From positions 532,684,291-532,748,290 of the forward strand of contig NC_081409.1 of assembly GCF_030272615.1 (NCBI RefSeq): a DNA stretch of 64,000 bases, in the 5' to 3' direction. Shown piece after piece: positions 22,910 to 34,056 of this stretch (positions within the stretch are counted from its first letter, which is position 1; every line of letters starts with the position of its first letter). The notes under the pieces are model-generated. The model was not told the origin of the DNA. It searched no databases and saw only the letters and a list, made by a program, of their open reading frames with translations. The translations under genes and the position numbers were made by a program. Source of the stretch: Cryptomeria japonica. Lineage: Eukaryota; Streptophyta; Pinopsida; Cupressales; Cupressaceae.

Positions 22910-23395
22910 GTGGTTGCTCACTCTGTGGGAGGTTGTAGCCCCCACGGTGTGGATGTTGCAATGCCCATGGGGGTCGCAACCCCCATAGTATGGGTGTTGC
23001 AACTCTTGTGGGAGTCATAGCCCACACAATGTGGGTTTTGCAGCACCCACATGGGTCGCAACCCCCATAGTGTGGGTGTTGTAACTCTTGTGGGAATCAT
23101 AGCCCCCATAATGTGAGTGTTGTGGCTCTTGTGGGAGTCGTAGCCCCCACAATGTGGGTGTTGTGGTGCCCACAGGGGTTGCAACCATGATAGTGTGGGT
23201 GTTGCAACTCCTGTGGGAGTCACAACCCCCACAATGTGGATGTTGTGGTGCCCACAGGGGTTGTAGCCCCCATAGTGTGGGTATTGCGGCTCTTGTGGGA
23301 GTTGCAGCCCCCACAATGTGGGTGCTACGGCTCCCACAAGGGTCACAACCACCTCACTGGGTGTTGTGGCTCCATGGGGGGTCGCAGTGGGCCTT
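22910..23395 (+). repeat. 41-base GC-rich minisatellite, about 11 copies
   Basis: GTGGG blocks recur at about 22989, 23031, 23071, 23113, 23154, 23194, 23235, 23276 and 23317, a period near 41 bases. A unit reads roughly GCCCCCACAATGTGGGTGTT followed by GTGGCTCTTGTGGGAGTCGTA. The CCCACAATGTGGG core is an inverted repeat. Long frames across it on both strands reflect the repeat and a lack of stops, not genes. Confidence 0.85.
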
Positions 23396-23458
23396 TTTTT
23401 AAAATTTATTTATTTATTTTTATTTCAAATTCACAAGTGTGATAAGTTGTAGAACATA

Positions 23459-23952
23459 ATGCTAGCAATGACACTCACCAAGCTCATTCAGCAAGGTTGT
23501 AGAGAACTTCAAAGAGAGTCAAGAATTAGTGATCTTACAATTCTTACGGGGATGGCAATCAGTGAATGTCCAAAGTTTGAACTGTCAAGTCTTTTTGAAT
23601 TGAACTTCTTAGAGAGGATTGAGTTAAATAGTTATGAGAAGCTACATAGCATTAAACTTACAACAACACTCATTAAATTCACTCTACAACATTGCTAGGA
23701 ATTACAAATAGTGGTAGGCATTGGTGATCTTACAAAACTTAGAGAGTTGTACATCAGTGGATGCCCAAAGATTGAGTTGCCAAGTCTTCCCCAAGTGAGT
23801 TGCTTCCAGAGGATCAAATTTGAAAGTTGTGAGAACCTACAAAACCTAGCAGGTATTAAAGAGTTGCATGTATTAGAAAAAATGCAACTTTCATATTGCT
23901 CCAATGTAACAATACACGATTGCATTTCCAAGTTGCAGGCATGGATTTAAAG
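23459..23952 (+). pseudogene. Leucine-rich-repeat fragment of a plant NLR immune receptor
   Basis: One reading frame with a single TAG at 23696-23698 (context CTAG, expected CTGG, Trp). It encodes LRR units of the TNL type: LTKLRELYISGCPKIELPSL, then FQRIKFESCENLQNLAGI, then LEKMQLSYCSNVTI. This is the pattern of C-terminal LRRs in plant intracellular immune receptors, which sense pathogen effectors. No NB-ARC or TIR domain is near. It lies inside the CACTA element, so it is probably a captured gene piece. Family call is good; the exact receptor class is inferred. Confidence 0.7.
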
Positions 23953-24154
23953 ACTTCCTTTTAACAGGAATTCATATTTCTCTTTTTGAAGGGTGGATTT
24001 TTTTTTTTATTATAGACTTTCAATTTTGGATTTTACTTTGCTTTCAATAGATGGTTAGACATTCATAAGGATTAATGTAAACCATTCACCACCAAATCAG
24101 GGGAATTGAATTTTTAATAATAGTAGAATTTGAAATTGTCTTGATGTTTAGGGG

Positions 24155-25030
24155 TGTCATGCCCAAAATATTTATGACAACACATTATTAAGAAGAACTA
24201 TAATTAAACACTTTCCCACCAAGAGACAAAATAAAACATTTAAATTTAAATCCACACATGTGTCAAGTGACACAAATAAAACACTTTTACAAAAATAAAA
24301 CATGAAATTGTCTCTTGTGGTTTTTATGCAATAAATTTAAATAACACTTAACACTCATGCAGCATATAATGTTACGAATAAAATACAACACAAACGGGGT
24401 GTTGTCTCTCCAAATAGACAAACCCTGGCTTACGAACATACATAAGTCTAGGTTTGATTCTCCGTAATTTTCCATGGTCACATGGTAAATTTCCTGCGCA
24501 TCTCAATTTACACATTAGTACTTCCAAATATCCATATATAATATAATTCAATAATATAACAATACACATCATTACTTGCATACAATTTTCATCTGCACAG
24601 ATTGAATACATCTTTTATCAAGCAAATTCACATAAGAAATTTCATCCCAATTCACATAAACTAAACATACATCATAGTTCTATATTCAGAGTAAAGTCCT
24701 GCAAATTCAATAACGACATCTATCATTGCAATATCATCCTATCTAACAATCATGTAGTGTTCTATCTCATAAAGAATATAAGTAAATCACCAAATCATAG
24801 CAATGTTATCCAAATCCTGAAATCATATAAGTTCTAAGTCTCAAAAAGCATCAAAATAAAGTATCCATCATAGTCTAAATATAAAATCCACTGAATGTCA
24901 GACTGAGTCGAGGTGAGGCCTCACATCCTCCCCCTCTAGGTATGAACTTCCTCCTAGAGTTCATCAAAGAGGTGGGGGTACTCTAATCTCATACGTGCTG
25001 CGTCCTCCCATGAAGCCGTAACCTCATCAT
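24155..25030 (-). mobile_element. Chromovirus fragment: pol C-terminus, PPT and 3' LTR
   Basis: On the minus strand, about 25025-24945 encodes VTASWEDAARMRLEYPHLF and then a stop: the end of a chromovirus integrase/chromodomain. Next comes the purine tract AGAGGGGGAGGA, then a 771-base LTR (24925-24155) starting TGTGAGGCCTCACC and ending GGGCATGACA. The rest of the element is missing to the right. The LTR is a short relative of giant insertion 1. Confidence 0.7.
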
Positions 25031-25103
25031 ATAGATTGGTTAACTATTCTTTATCTTAAAGATTTTGATTATAAGTTTTCTGTTGTGTGGACAACTTTTT
25101 TTC

Positions 25104-26574
25104 TGTTGGCATTATGTGAACCGGTTAATGACATTGTATGTTGTCATTAATGTCAATATGCTGAAGAGGTGAGAACCAGCATATGTGAGAACCGATATAA
25201 CACTGTGAACCGGCATTTGTGCCAAAGTGAAGCAGTGTGTTTGTTCAAGGTGAACCGTCATATGGTTATGGGAACCGATACATGGAAGCTTTGTATGACT
25301 ACCAGCTGGTAGTCTCAACTTCAAGGTTTTAGGTTGAAGTGCTTCAAGCCTATGTGGCTCAACCGGTGACTTTGTGTGATGAGTTAGCATGGTAACAAAG
25401 AACAGATTGTGTTGCCACGTAAGCCTTGTGCACGTGAAGGATCTTGCATGAAGGAGATTGTTCCTATCTACCTCGGGAATGTGCGAAGTTTGTAAATGGT
25501 GATAACATGTGATGGGTTATCAGCCACCAATAAATTGGTGGAAAATGAACAATGGAGAACATCTTGAGATTGGATCAAGACTGTTGCATTTAATGCAGTA
25601 TGCTCAATGGTCAGGATTGAACTGTTTGAATTCTTTAACCTAACAGGTTTAGGGTTTAGGGTTTATGCTACCGACCTATCTATTTTCTATAAGGTTGATG
25701 TTGTGTTTCTTTCTAAGGTTGTTGGCAAAAGTTGTGTGTGTGTATCCAAGAGAAGAGATACGTAATTCTTGCTAGACCAGAACAGAGAAGTGATACCTAC
25801 AGAGTGTAAGTGCAGAACGTGAAGAGGAGCTAAAGTGGATCTGCATTGGCATTGAGTGCTATTACCAGATAATTGTAAAACCTGTTAATCTCTAACCACT
25901 TCAACAGTTGAGGAATCCCTTAACAGGGTAGCTTTAACCAGCTTGTTGTAAATCCTTTAACAGGGTGACTCAAACCATTTAGTTCTTGAAATCCTCTAAC
26001 AAGGTAACCTTTAACAGGATTTAACCCTTAACTGAGTATTCTAGCCATCCCTTAACTGGGTGATCCCTAACAGGATCGGTTCCTAATAGAACCTATTGTA
26101 TCAGTCTTTAACCAGACAAGGCTACTAACAAAGTGGACTTCTAAAGAGTTCAAAAACAATCTTGTGGGTATTCATCCCCGCCGTGGTTTTTCCCAGTTGG
26201 GTTTCCACGTGAAAAATTTGTGTGTCATGTGTGGTGATATTCTTGTGATGGTTTGAGTAATGTGTGTCTGAAGGTAAAACATGTTGATATAGCTATTTAT
26301 ATATCTTTTGATGATAGATTACCTGTCTATGCACTAGGATGAAATGGAAATGAAGTATTAGATTGTATGAGAGGATAAGTGTCAACCGGTTCATACTTGT
26401 CTCACTTATTCTGGGTTTTGCTGGTTGTACTTTGTTTAAGACCGGTGTTACTATTTGTCTGTCAAGGCACAATGTCTGCTAACAAACCGGTTTAAGATTG
26501 TGTTTTTGCCTGTACTGATTCACCCCCCCCTCTCAATACTAGTTTGGTACTATCCATTCATCATTGAGTTATCA
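25104..26574 (+). repeat. Copia-2 5' LTR
   Basis: TGTTGGCATTATG...GAGTTATCA, 1471 bases. It shares both internal arrays with Copia-1: GTGAACCGGTATA-type boxes at about 25120-25290 and CCTTTAACAGGGTGAC-type units at about 25890-26140. Confidence 0.9.
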
Positions 26575-26576
26575 AT

Positions 26577-26588
26577 TGGTATTAGAGC
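26577..26588 (+). promoter_or_regulatory. Copia-2 primer binding site, one mismatch
   Basis: TGGTATTAGAGC; C to T against the initiator tRNA-Met complement TGGTATCAGAGC. Confidence 0.8.
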
Positions 26589-26645
26589 ATCCTCCAGGTC
26601 CTCTATGTTATAAGCTTAACCACTTGAGGTAAATATCCCAGTCTA

Positions 26646-29600
26646 ATGATGAAGAGGGAAGGTCCAAAGTTTAACAAAGAAAATTTTAGTATATGGAAAG
26701 ACAGAATGAAGATATGCATCAGAAGCATGGGTGCTCAACACTAGAGCTATGTTGAGAATGCCTATGTTGCCCCTACGGGTACTCTCACCGATGACCAAAA
26801 GAGAGAAGTGTGGGAGAATAGGCAAGTCATGGAAGCCCTAATTAGTAGTTTATCTGACATTACATTTATTGATGTCCAAGATAAGGTAAATCCCAAAGAG
26901 GTATGGGATACTCTTGAAAATATCTATGGCAGTGATGAGCATGTAAAACAAGCTAAGGAAGAAAGCCTTAGAGGGAAGTTTGAAGATATGAAAATGGTTG
27001 AAGGTGAGACCATTCAACAGTATGGAATAAGAATCAAAACTGTTGTCGGAGATATCAAGAGTGTAGATGGTAAAATGGAAGACTCCACTATGGTAAGAAA
27101 AGTCCTGAGATCCCTATTGCTGGTCTATGCAATAAGGTTTGCTACTATTCAGGAGCTGAGATCAATAGACAAGACTAAGGTATCCCTAGACTCCATCATT
27201 GCAAAGTTGACAGCTTGTGAGCTAAATAGTTTTGATGGCAGTGTTCAAAAGACTGAATTAGCTTTTAAAGCTTGTGCTGTAGCATCCAGAAAAGGAAAAG
27301 AAGCTAGCACTAGTGGTGAACCAAGACAGAGCAGAGAAATGGATGATGAGGAGATTCTGATAGCATTTGAAGCTCTCCTTGCCAGGAAACTTCCTAAAGG
27401 AACCAACAAATACAGAGGTAAGCTCCCTTTGAAATGCTTTTCTTGCAACTGGATAGGACATATTGTTGTAAACTGTCCTAATGGTGACAACAAGGACAAA
27501 CCAGAAAGGTTCAAAAAATTCAAAGGAGGAAACCGGAGAAACTATTTTGTGGCAGTTGATGAAGGTGTCATAGATGAGGAATCAGAAGATGAAGAAAATG
27601 AAGATATTGTGTTTGTTGGTGTCAAGGAAGATGTGTTAGACAAGAAGGCTCTTGTCTCCCAGTTTGATAATTCTAATGAGTGGATCATTGATAGTGGTTG
27701 TTCTCACCATATGAATGGTGACTGGAGCAAGTTTCTATCCTTGGAAGAGTATGATGGTGGTGTGGTTCGCTTTGGTAATGATGCACCATGTATGGTCAAA
27801 GGTAGAGGGTTCATCTCTCTAAATGGAAAAAGTAGTGCTAACAATGTGTATTGGGTTGATGGTCTCAGACACAACCTTCTAAGTGTTGCCCAGCTGAATG
27901 ATAGTGGTCTCACTCTAGAATTCAATAATGGAGTATTTAGAATCAAAGGAAAGAATGGTGAATTGGTGGCCACTGGCATGCAGACCAAAGGTAACCTATT
28001 TCAGCTGAATGCAAATATAAGTACATGTCTTATGGCTAAATTTGATGATAGCTAGATATGGCATAGGAGACTCTGCCATGTAAACTTTGATAATATTGTG
28101 AAGGCTAGTAAGATTAAGGCAGTTAGAGGGTTGCCGGTGCTAAGAAAACTGGATAATACCTTGTGCAGAGAGTGTCAATTGGGGAAAATGTCTTCCTCAA
28201 CCTTTAAAGGTAAACCTTTCACTGCTGACAATTTGCCTGATCTTGTGCATACTAATTTGTGTGGTCCTATGAAAACTAGGAGTGTGTAGGGTGATAGGTA
28301 CTTCATGTTTCTCACTGATGACTACTCAAGAATGATGTGGGTCACATTCTTGAAAGATAAGTCTAAAGCTTTTGTAAAGTTCAAAGCTTTCAGAGCATTA
28401 GTGGAGAAGGAAAGCGGTAAAAGGATCAAGTGCCTGAGAACTGATCAAGGAGGGGAATTCACTTTCAGTGAATTCAACAAGTACTATGAAGAACATGGCA
28501 TCAAGAGGCAACTGTTTGTGCCCTGGATTCCATAGCAGAATGGCCTAGTAGAGAGGAATAATAGGACTGTTATTGAAGTAGATAGAACTATGTTGATTCA
28601 AGGAAAGGTAGCTCACACCTTTTGGAGAGAAGCGGCGAGCACTGCAGTCTACACAATGAACCAGGTACTCATCAAGAAAGGTAAGGATAAAATTCCTTAT
28701 GAGTATTAGACCAATAAGACACCTGTGGTTGGCTACTTTAGAATGTTTGGTAGAAAATGTTACATCAAGAGGAGCAAACACCAGAGCAAATTTGATGCAA
28801 AATGTGATGAGGGAATATTCCTAGGGTATTCCACCAAGAGCAAAGCTCTCAAGTGTTTCAATAATAGGACTCAAAGAATTATGGAAAGCATCAATGTAAG
28901 AGTTGATGAAACCTCTAAGAAAACTAAGGAAACTGGCAGTGAGCAAGCGGTAAATGAACCGGTTGTAACCTTCTTGGAACCGGTTGTCAGTCAACTGAGT
29001 ACTAGTAACAGTGTTCCTACACCAATGGATGTAGATGCTGATACTGATGGAGATGAGGATGAAGAAGAAAAGCAAGAGGAATCTATCAAGACCATTCCTC
29101 AGTATGTCAAGCTGAATCATGATCCTAAGTAGATCATAGGAGATAAAAATGCAGGAATCCTTACAAGAAGAAAGGTTAGAGAAAACTCATGTATGATCTC
29201 TGAATTTGAGCCTAAATCATTCAAAGAGGCACATAAAGGTGAAGACTAGATCAAGGAAATGGAAGAGGAACTTGACCAGATAGAGAAAAATGGTACATGG
29301 TCTTTAGTACCCAGATCGGAGCATAAAAATGTCATTGGTACTAAATGGAGTTTCAAAAATAAGCTGAATGAGGATGGCACAGTGATTAGGAACAAAGCCA
29401 GATTGATGTGCAAAGGATATGCCCAAGAAGAAGGAGAAGAATATGGAGAAACCTTTGCTCCTGTAGCTAGATTGGAAGGAGTTCGTATGCTTCTTGCATA
29501 TGCAGCTTTTAAAGGATTCAAAGTATATCAAATGGATGTAAAATCTGCATTCCTAAATGGTGTACTTGAAGAGGAGCTGTATATAGAGAAACCAGATGGG

Positions 29601-30743
29601 TTTTCCCTATCTGAAGACAGTGACATGGTATGTAGGCTACATAAAGCCTTATATGGTCTAAAGCAGGCACCTAGAGCACGGTATGAACATCTGCATTCCC
29701 ATCTTGTGAAGATTGGATTTGAGAGAACAAGCGAAGATAGACATATCTACTTGAAGTCTGAAGGAGATCAGATCCCGATCTATGAGGTATTTGTTGATGA
29801 CATTATCTTTGGTGGAGATGACAAGATGAGTCATGAGTTTGCAGATGAGATGAAGAAAGAGTTTGAGATGTCACTCATAGGGGAGATTAAGTTCTTCATT
29901 GGACTACAGATCCAACAGATGAAAGATGGAATCTTTATCACTCAGTCCAAGTATGTCAAAGAGGCATTGAAGACCTTTGGCATGGAAGATAGCAAACCAG
30001 TTGGTACATCGATGGTCACCGGTTGTAAACTATCCAAAGAGGATGACTCAACATTGGTTGATGAGAAGGAATACCGATCAATGATTGGTAAGTTGCCTTA
30101 TGTAGTGCATAGTAGACTGGATATTACACATGCAGTTGGCATTACTACAAGGTTCTAGAAAAGTCCTAGAGAATCCCACTTGGTTGCAGTCAACTAGATT
30201 CTTAGGTATCTGAAGGGAACTATTGACTATGGGTTATGGTATCCATACAATAATGATTTTAACCTGAGAGTGTTCACAAATGTTGATTGGGCTGGTAATG
30301 TAGATGACTGGAAGAGCACAACCGGTGGTGCATTCTTTCTCGGTGGTAGACTGGTCTCATGGATGAGTAAGAAGTAGAGTTGTATCTCTCAGTCTATAGT
30401 GGAAGCAGAGTATGTTGCAGCTTTCATGAACTGCACTTAGACAATTTGGATGAAGCATGTATTAAATGGCTTCAAAGTTCCTATATCTGAACTGGTAAGT
30501 ATATTTTGTGACAATACTAGTGCAATTAACATCTCCAAGAATCCGGTTTTACATTCAAGAACCAAGCACTTTGAGCTAAAGTATCATTTCTAGAGAGAAA
30601 AGGTTCAAAAGAAAGAGATTGCACTAGAACATGTTTCCAGTAAGGAGCAGTTAGCAGACATATTCACCAAGCCTCTCCCAAAGGATACATTTATGTACTT
30701 AAGAGGTGAATTAGGGGTGCTTCCCCTTCAGGAGGTGAACTAA
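26646..30743 (+). pseudogene. Copia-2 gag-pol polyprotein, decayed
   Basis: About 1365 codons in one frame with the full copia order: gag (start MMKREGPKFN), knuckle CFSCNWIGHIVVNC, protease WIIDSGCSHHM, integrase (first Asp changed: LVHTNLCGP; TDQGGEF kept), reverse transcriptase (KSAFLNG, FVDDIIFGG near 29790) and RNase H (TNVDWAGNVDDWKS, Asp changed), ending ADIFTKPLP...LGVLPLQEVN. Stops, all TAG: near 26748, 28054, 28287, 28531, 28708, 29130, 29247, 30156, 30195, 30375, 30438 and 30591. The longest open piece is 26808-28055. Cannot make functional enzymes. Confidence 0.92.
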
Positions 30744-30976
30744 AGGTATATGCTCCACATGAGTCAAGTATTGCATAGTCAAATTTTTCTTCTGGATTGA
30801 TATGTTGAAGGATGCTACTCCTCAGGGGGAGCAACATAATGGAATAGGGAAGCTTGTGCCTCCACTTTGGAATTGTTGTCAAAGGGGGAGAAGAAGAGAA
30901 GCAGAGAAGATATCTATAGAAATTGGGGAAGAAGATGTGAAGCAGAGAGATATATTTGTATATTGCCATCAATGCC

Positions 30977-30988
30977 AAAGGGGGAGAT
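30977..30988 (+). promoter_or_regulatory. Copia-2 polypurine tract
   Basis: AAAGGGGGAGAT directly before the 3' LTR, identical to that of Copia-1. Further GGGGGAG runs lie at about 30825 and 30880. Confidence 0.85.
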
Positions 30989-32470
30989 TGTTGGCATTAT
31001 GTGAACCGGTTAAGGACATTGTATGTTGTCATTGATATCAATATGCTGAAGAGGTGAGAACTGGTATAACACTATGAACTGACATATGTGAGAACCGGTA
31101 TAACACTATGAACCGACATTTGTACCAAAGTGAAGCGGTGTGTTTGTTCAAGGTGAACCAGCATATGGTTATGGGAACCAACACATGGAAGCTTTGTATG
31201 ACTACCGGTTGGTAGTCTCAACTTTAGGGTTTCTGGTTGAAGTGCTTCAAGTCTATGTGGCTCAACCAGTGACTTTGTGTGATGAGTTAGCATGGTAACA
31301 AAGAATAGATTGTGTTGCCACGTAAGCCTTGTGCGCGTGAAGGATCTTGCATGAAGGAGATTGTTCCTATCTACATTGGGAATGTGCGAAGTCTATAAAT
31401 GGTGATAACGTGTGATGGGTTATCAGCCGCCAAGAAATCGGTGGAAAATGAATGATGGAGAACATCTTGAGATTGGATCAAGACTGTTGCATTTAATGCA
31501 ATATACTCAACAGTCAGGATTGAACTATTTGAATTCCTTAACCTAATAGGTTTAGGGTTTATGCTACCGACTTATCTATTTCCTATAAGGTCGATGTTGT
31601 GTTTCTTTCTGAGGTTGTTGGCAAAAGTTGTGTGTGTGTATCCAAGAGAAGAGGTACATAATTCTTGCCAAACCAGAAGAGAGAAGTGATACCTACAGAG
31701 TGTAAGTGCAAAAGGTGAAGAGGAGCTAAAGCGAATCTGCATTGGCATTGAGTGTTGTTACCAGATCATTGTAAAACCTTTTGATCTCTAGCCACTTCAA
31801 TAGTTGAGAAATCCCTTAATAGGGTAGCTTTAACCGGCTTGCTATAAATCCTTTAACAGGGTGACTCAAACCATTGAGTTCTTGAAATCCTCTAACAAGG
31901 TAACCTGTAATAGGGTTTAACCCTTAACTAGGTATTCTAGCCATCCCTTAACTAGGTGATGCTTAATAGGATCAGTTCCTAACAGAACCTATTATATCAG
32001 TCTTTAACCGGACAAGGCTCCTAACAAAGCAGACTTCTAAAGAGTTCAAAAACAAGCTTGTGGGTATTCATCCCCACCGTGGTTTTTCCCAGTTGGGTTT
32101 CCACATGAAAAATTTGTGTTTCATGTGTGGTGATATTCTTGTGATGGTTTGAGTAATGTGTGTCTAAAGGTAAAACATATTGATCTAGCTATTTATATAT
32201 CTTTTGATGATAGATTACCTGTCTATGCACTAGGATGAAATGGAAATGAATTATTAGGTTGTATGAGAGGACAAGTGTCAACCGGTTTATGCTTGTCTCA
32301 TTTATTTTGGGTTTTGTCGGTTGTACTCTGTTTGAGACTGGTGTTACTGTTTGTCTGTCAAGGCACAATGTCTGCTGACAAACCGGTTTAAGATTGTGTT
32401 TTTGCCTGTATTGATTCACCCCCCCCTCTCAGTACCGGTTTGGTACTATCTGTTCATCATTGAGTTATCA
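30989..32470 (+). repeat. Copia-2 3' LTR
   Basis: 1482 bases, TGTTGGCATT...GAGTTATCA, followed by the TTTTC duplication. The 11-base length difference from the 5' LTR includes a doubled CATATGTGAGAACCGGTATA-like unit near 31080. Confidence 0.9.
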
Positions 32471-32609
32471 TTTTCTATATTGAAGAATGCACTTGGTGAG
32501 ATCAAATGAAACATAAGTTTGTCTGCATCAAGTTGTAAGTGATATGTACATAGAAAGAGTGAACTTTGGATTTTTTATATTTATAAGAGTTGTTTCTTTT
32601 TCATTTCAG

Positions 32610-32927
32610 AATGTGTCATCTAACTTTATTCGACTAATTGGAAAAGCATAAATTGGAGCAGAGTCAACTTTAGATCATTGCCTATTTTATAACCGTATTG
32701 CCAACGATGCAGTCAATCAAATTATTACTAACAAAACCGGTGTCTACAATATAAGATCTTTGTTGAGAGAAGTCGTTGTATGCACTATGGTTGTAATTGA
32801 TAGCTTTATTTCAGTAGCAAATGTAAATAAACCACTTCTATGTTGTCGTGGAGATAAATTTTATAGTCATGGTGTCAGATTTAACATGCATAAAGGAACA
32901 TGGATAATCACAATGGTAACCACCTAA
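32610..32927 (+). pseudogene. Possible captured exon of unknown function
   Basis: A pyrimidine-rich stretch ending TTTCATTTCAG (32599-32609) looks like a splice acceptor. From 32610 one frame runs 105 codons to TAA, with one stop (TAA at 32649). It encodes blocks such as NRIANDAVNQIITNKTGVYN and GDKFYSHGVRFNMHKGTW. I do not recognise the family. It could be a later exon of the same NLR gene whose LRR part lies at 23459-23952, once the two retroelements between them are removed. That link is inference. Confidence 0.4.
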
Positions 32928-33285
32928 TTGTATGATATATTGTCTTACCATTATGGTAGGAAATTTGAAGATATTTTTCTAGAGCATGGAATAATGAAGA
33001 AGGGGTTCAAATTAATGGTGAAGAAAGGTCAAGAGCACCAAATTTTCCATATATTACAAATAATTACTGAGAAGCTATATGTGGTATAAATGCAAATTAT
33101 GGAAATTTCACTTTCATATTGCCCTGTTTAGACTGCTGGAATGACCTCTCTTTCATGGAGAATGTTAATTTTTGTTTATTGCTTATTATTGCATAATTCT
33201 CTCTCCTATATTTGGTATAGAACTTTGATTTGTAATTAAAAAAAAATCCAATTAAAAAAAAAAGATGATTATTTTTTCTTTTACT

Positions 33286-33288
<3 letters not shown>

Positions 33289-33315
<27 letters not shown>
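33289..33315 (+). repeat. (AT)n microsatellite
   Basis: About 13 AT dinucleotides. Confidence 0.9.
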
Positions 33316-33319
<4 letters not shown>

Positions 33320-33439
33320 TTCTATGGTATAAACATCCATATGCAAACAAATTATTGTATAATTTAAATCTCCATTTTATTATTATTACCAAACCCCATT
33401 TATCACTACCTTCCAACAAATAACAACCACTGTCTTCTA

Positions 33440-33853
33440 ACTATTTTGATAAAAATGATTAAATATATTACTAATGGACGGAAATCAGTGAATAAAAATG
33501 ATTAAATATACTACCAATTAATGATAATTAATGATTAGAATGACTAAATAAATGACTACCATGACTAAATAAATGACCAGTCAAAAACAATCACCAACTA
33601 AATTAACGATTAAATTGATGACTAAATTAACGACTAAATCAATGACTAAATCAATGACCAAATCAATGACTAAATCAATGACCGAATTGATCAATCAAAA
33701 CAACCAATAAATGACTAAAATAGTTTAGTCATAAATTTGGTCATGTTATAAATAACTGGCAATAAACTACTAATGGTCACATGACTAAGATTAGTCATTT
33801 ATATGTAATTTTTAGTAGTTTTTTAGTCATATATTGTTATTTTTGTACTAGTG
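33440..33853 (-). repeat. CACTA right terminal and subterminal repeats
   Basis: Dense AATGACTAAATC/AATGACCAAAT units, inverted relative to the left end as a set, ending in ...TTTTTGTACTAGTG. Confidence 0.75.
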
Positions 33854-33856
33854 TAG

Positions 33857-34056
33857 GTTTGTAGTCATGGTTCTTTTTTTCTCTTTCTCATGATGTCCCT
33901 TTTGCCTTGTTATCAAAGTTGTGAGATTCTAAATTCCATTGGGGGCTTGGTGTATCTTGCCTCCTCCATGACTTGGTGAAATGTTTTCAATGTGAACCCT
34001 TTGTACTTTACCGAGAGTATGATTGACTCCATACTCTCACTAAAGTGGGGGCTAAA
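33857..34056 (+). other. TR-GAG-old 3' internal end with polypurine tract
   Basis: Continues 4927 after the CACTA gap. Shared with the young copy: GTCATGGTTCT, GGGGGCTTGGTGTATCTTGCC in part, GTACTTTACCG, and the PPT AAGTGGGGGCTAAA at 34043-34056, directly before the LTR. Confidence 0.8.

Larger units (their letters stand above)
25104..32470 (+). mobile_element. Copia-2: complete Ty1/copia retrotransposon
   Basis: LTRs 25104-26574 and 30989-32470, primer site, gag-pol and PPT in order, with the duplication TTTTC on both sides (25099-25103, 32471-32475). Total 7367 bases. It is a sister of Copia-1, with shorter LTRs. Structurally complete but dead: about twelve in-frame TAG codons and changed catalytic Asp codons. 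Confidence 0.93.
4931..33853. mobile_element. CACTA (EnSpm-type) DNA transposon carrying nested elements and an NLR fragment
   Basis: The ends are inverted: AACTAGTAGAAATA at left (first C of CACTA mutated to A) and CACTAGTACAAAAAT read from the right. They are flanked by the 3-base duplication TAG (4928-4930 and 33854-33856), as expected for CACTA elements. Both ends hold arrays of short AAATGACC/TGACTAAA repeats in inverted orientation. The borders are confirmed by the related TR-GAG copy, which reads CCTTACTACTGATAGTCATGG without the insertion. Removing the two copia insertions leaves about 4.8 kb, without any transposase seen, so it is non-autonomous. Confidence 0.85.

Noticed and set aside
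22918-23352. 144-codon minus-strand ORF and overlapping frames
   Set aside because: They follow the 41-base minisatellite, which is open in many frames; no domain.
22910-23395. Regular repeats resembling a CRISPR array
   Set aside because: Repeats are contiguous and degenerate without unique spacers, and the context is a plant transposon.
23459-23952. A working NLR resistance gene
   Set aside because: Only LRR units are present, with an in-frame stop and no NB-ARC or TIR domain.
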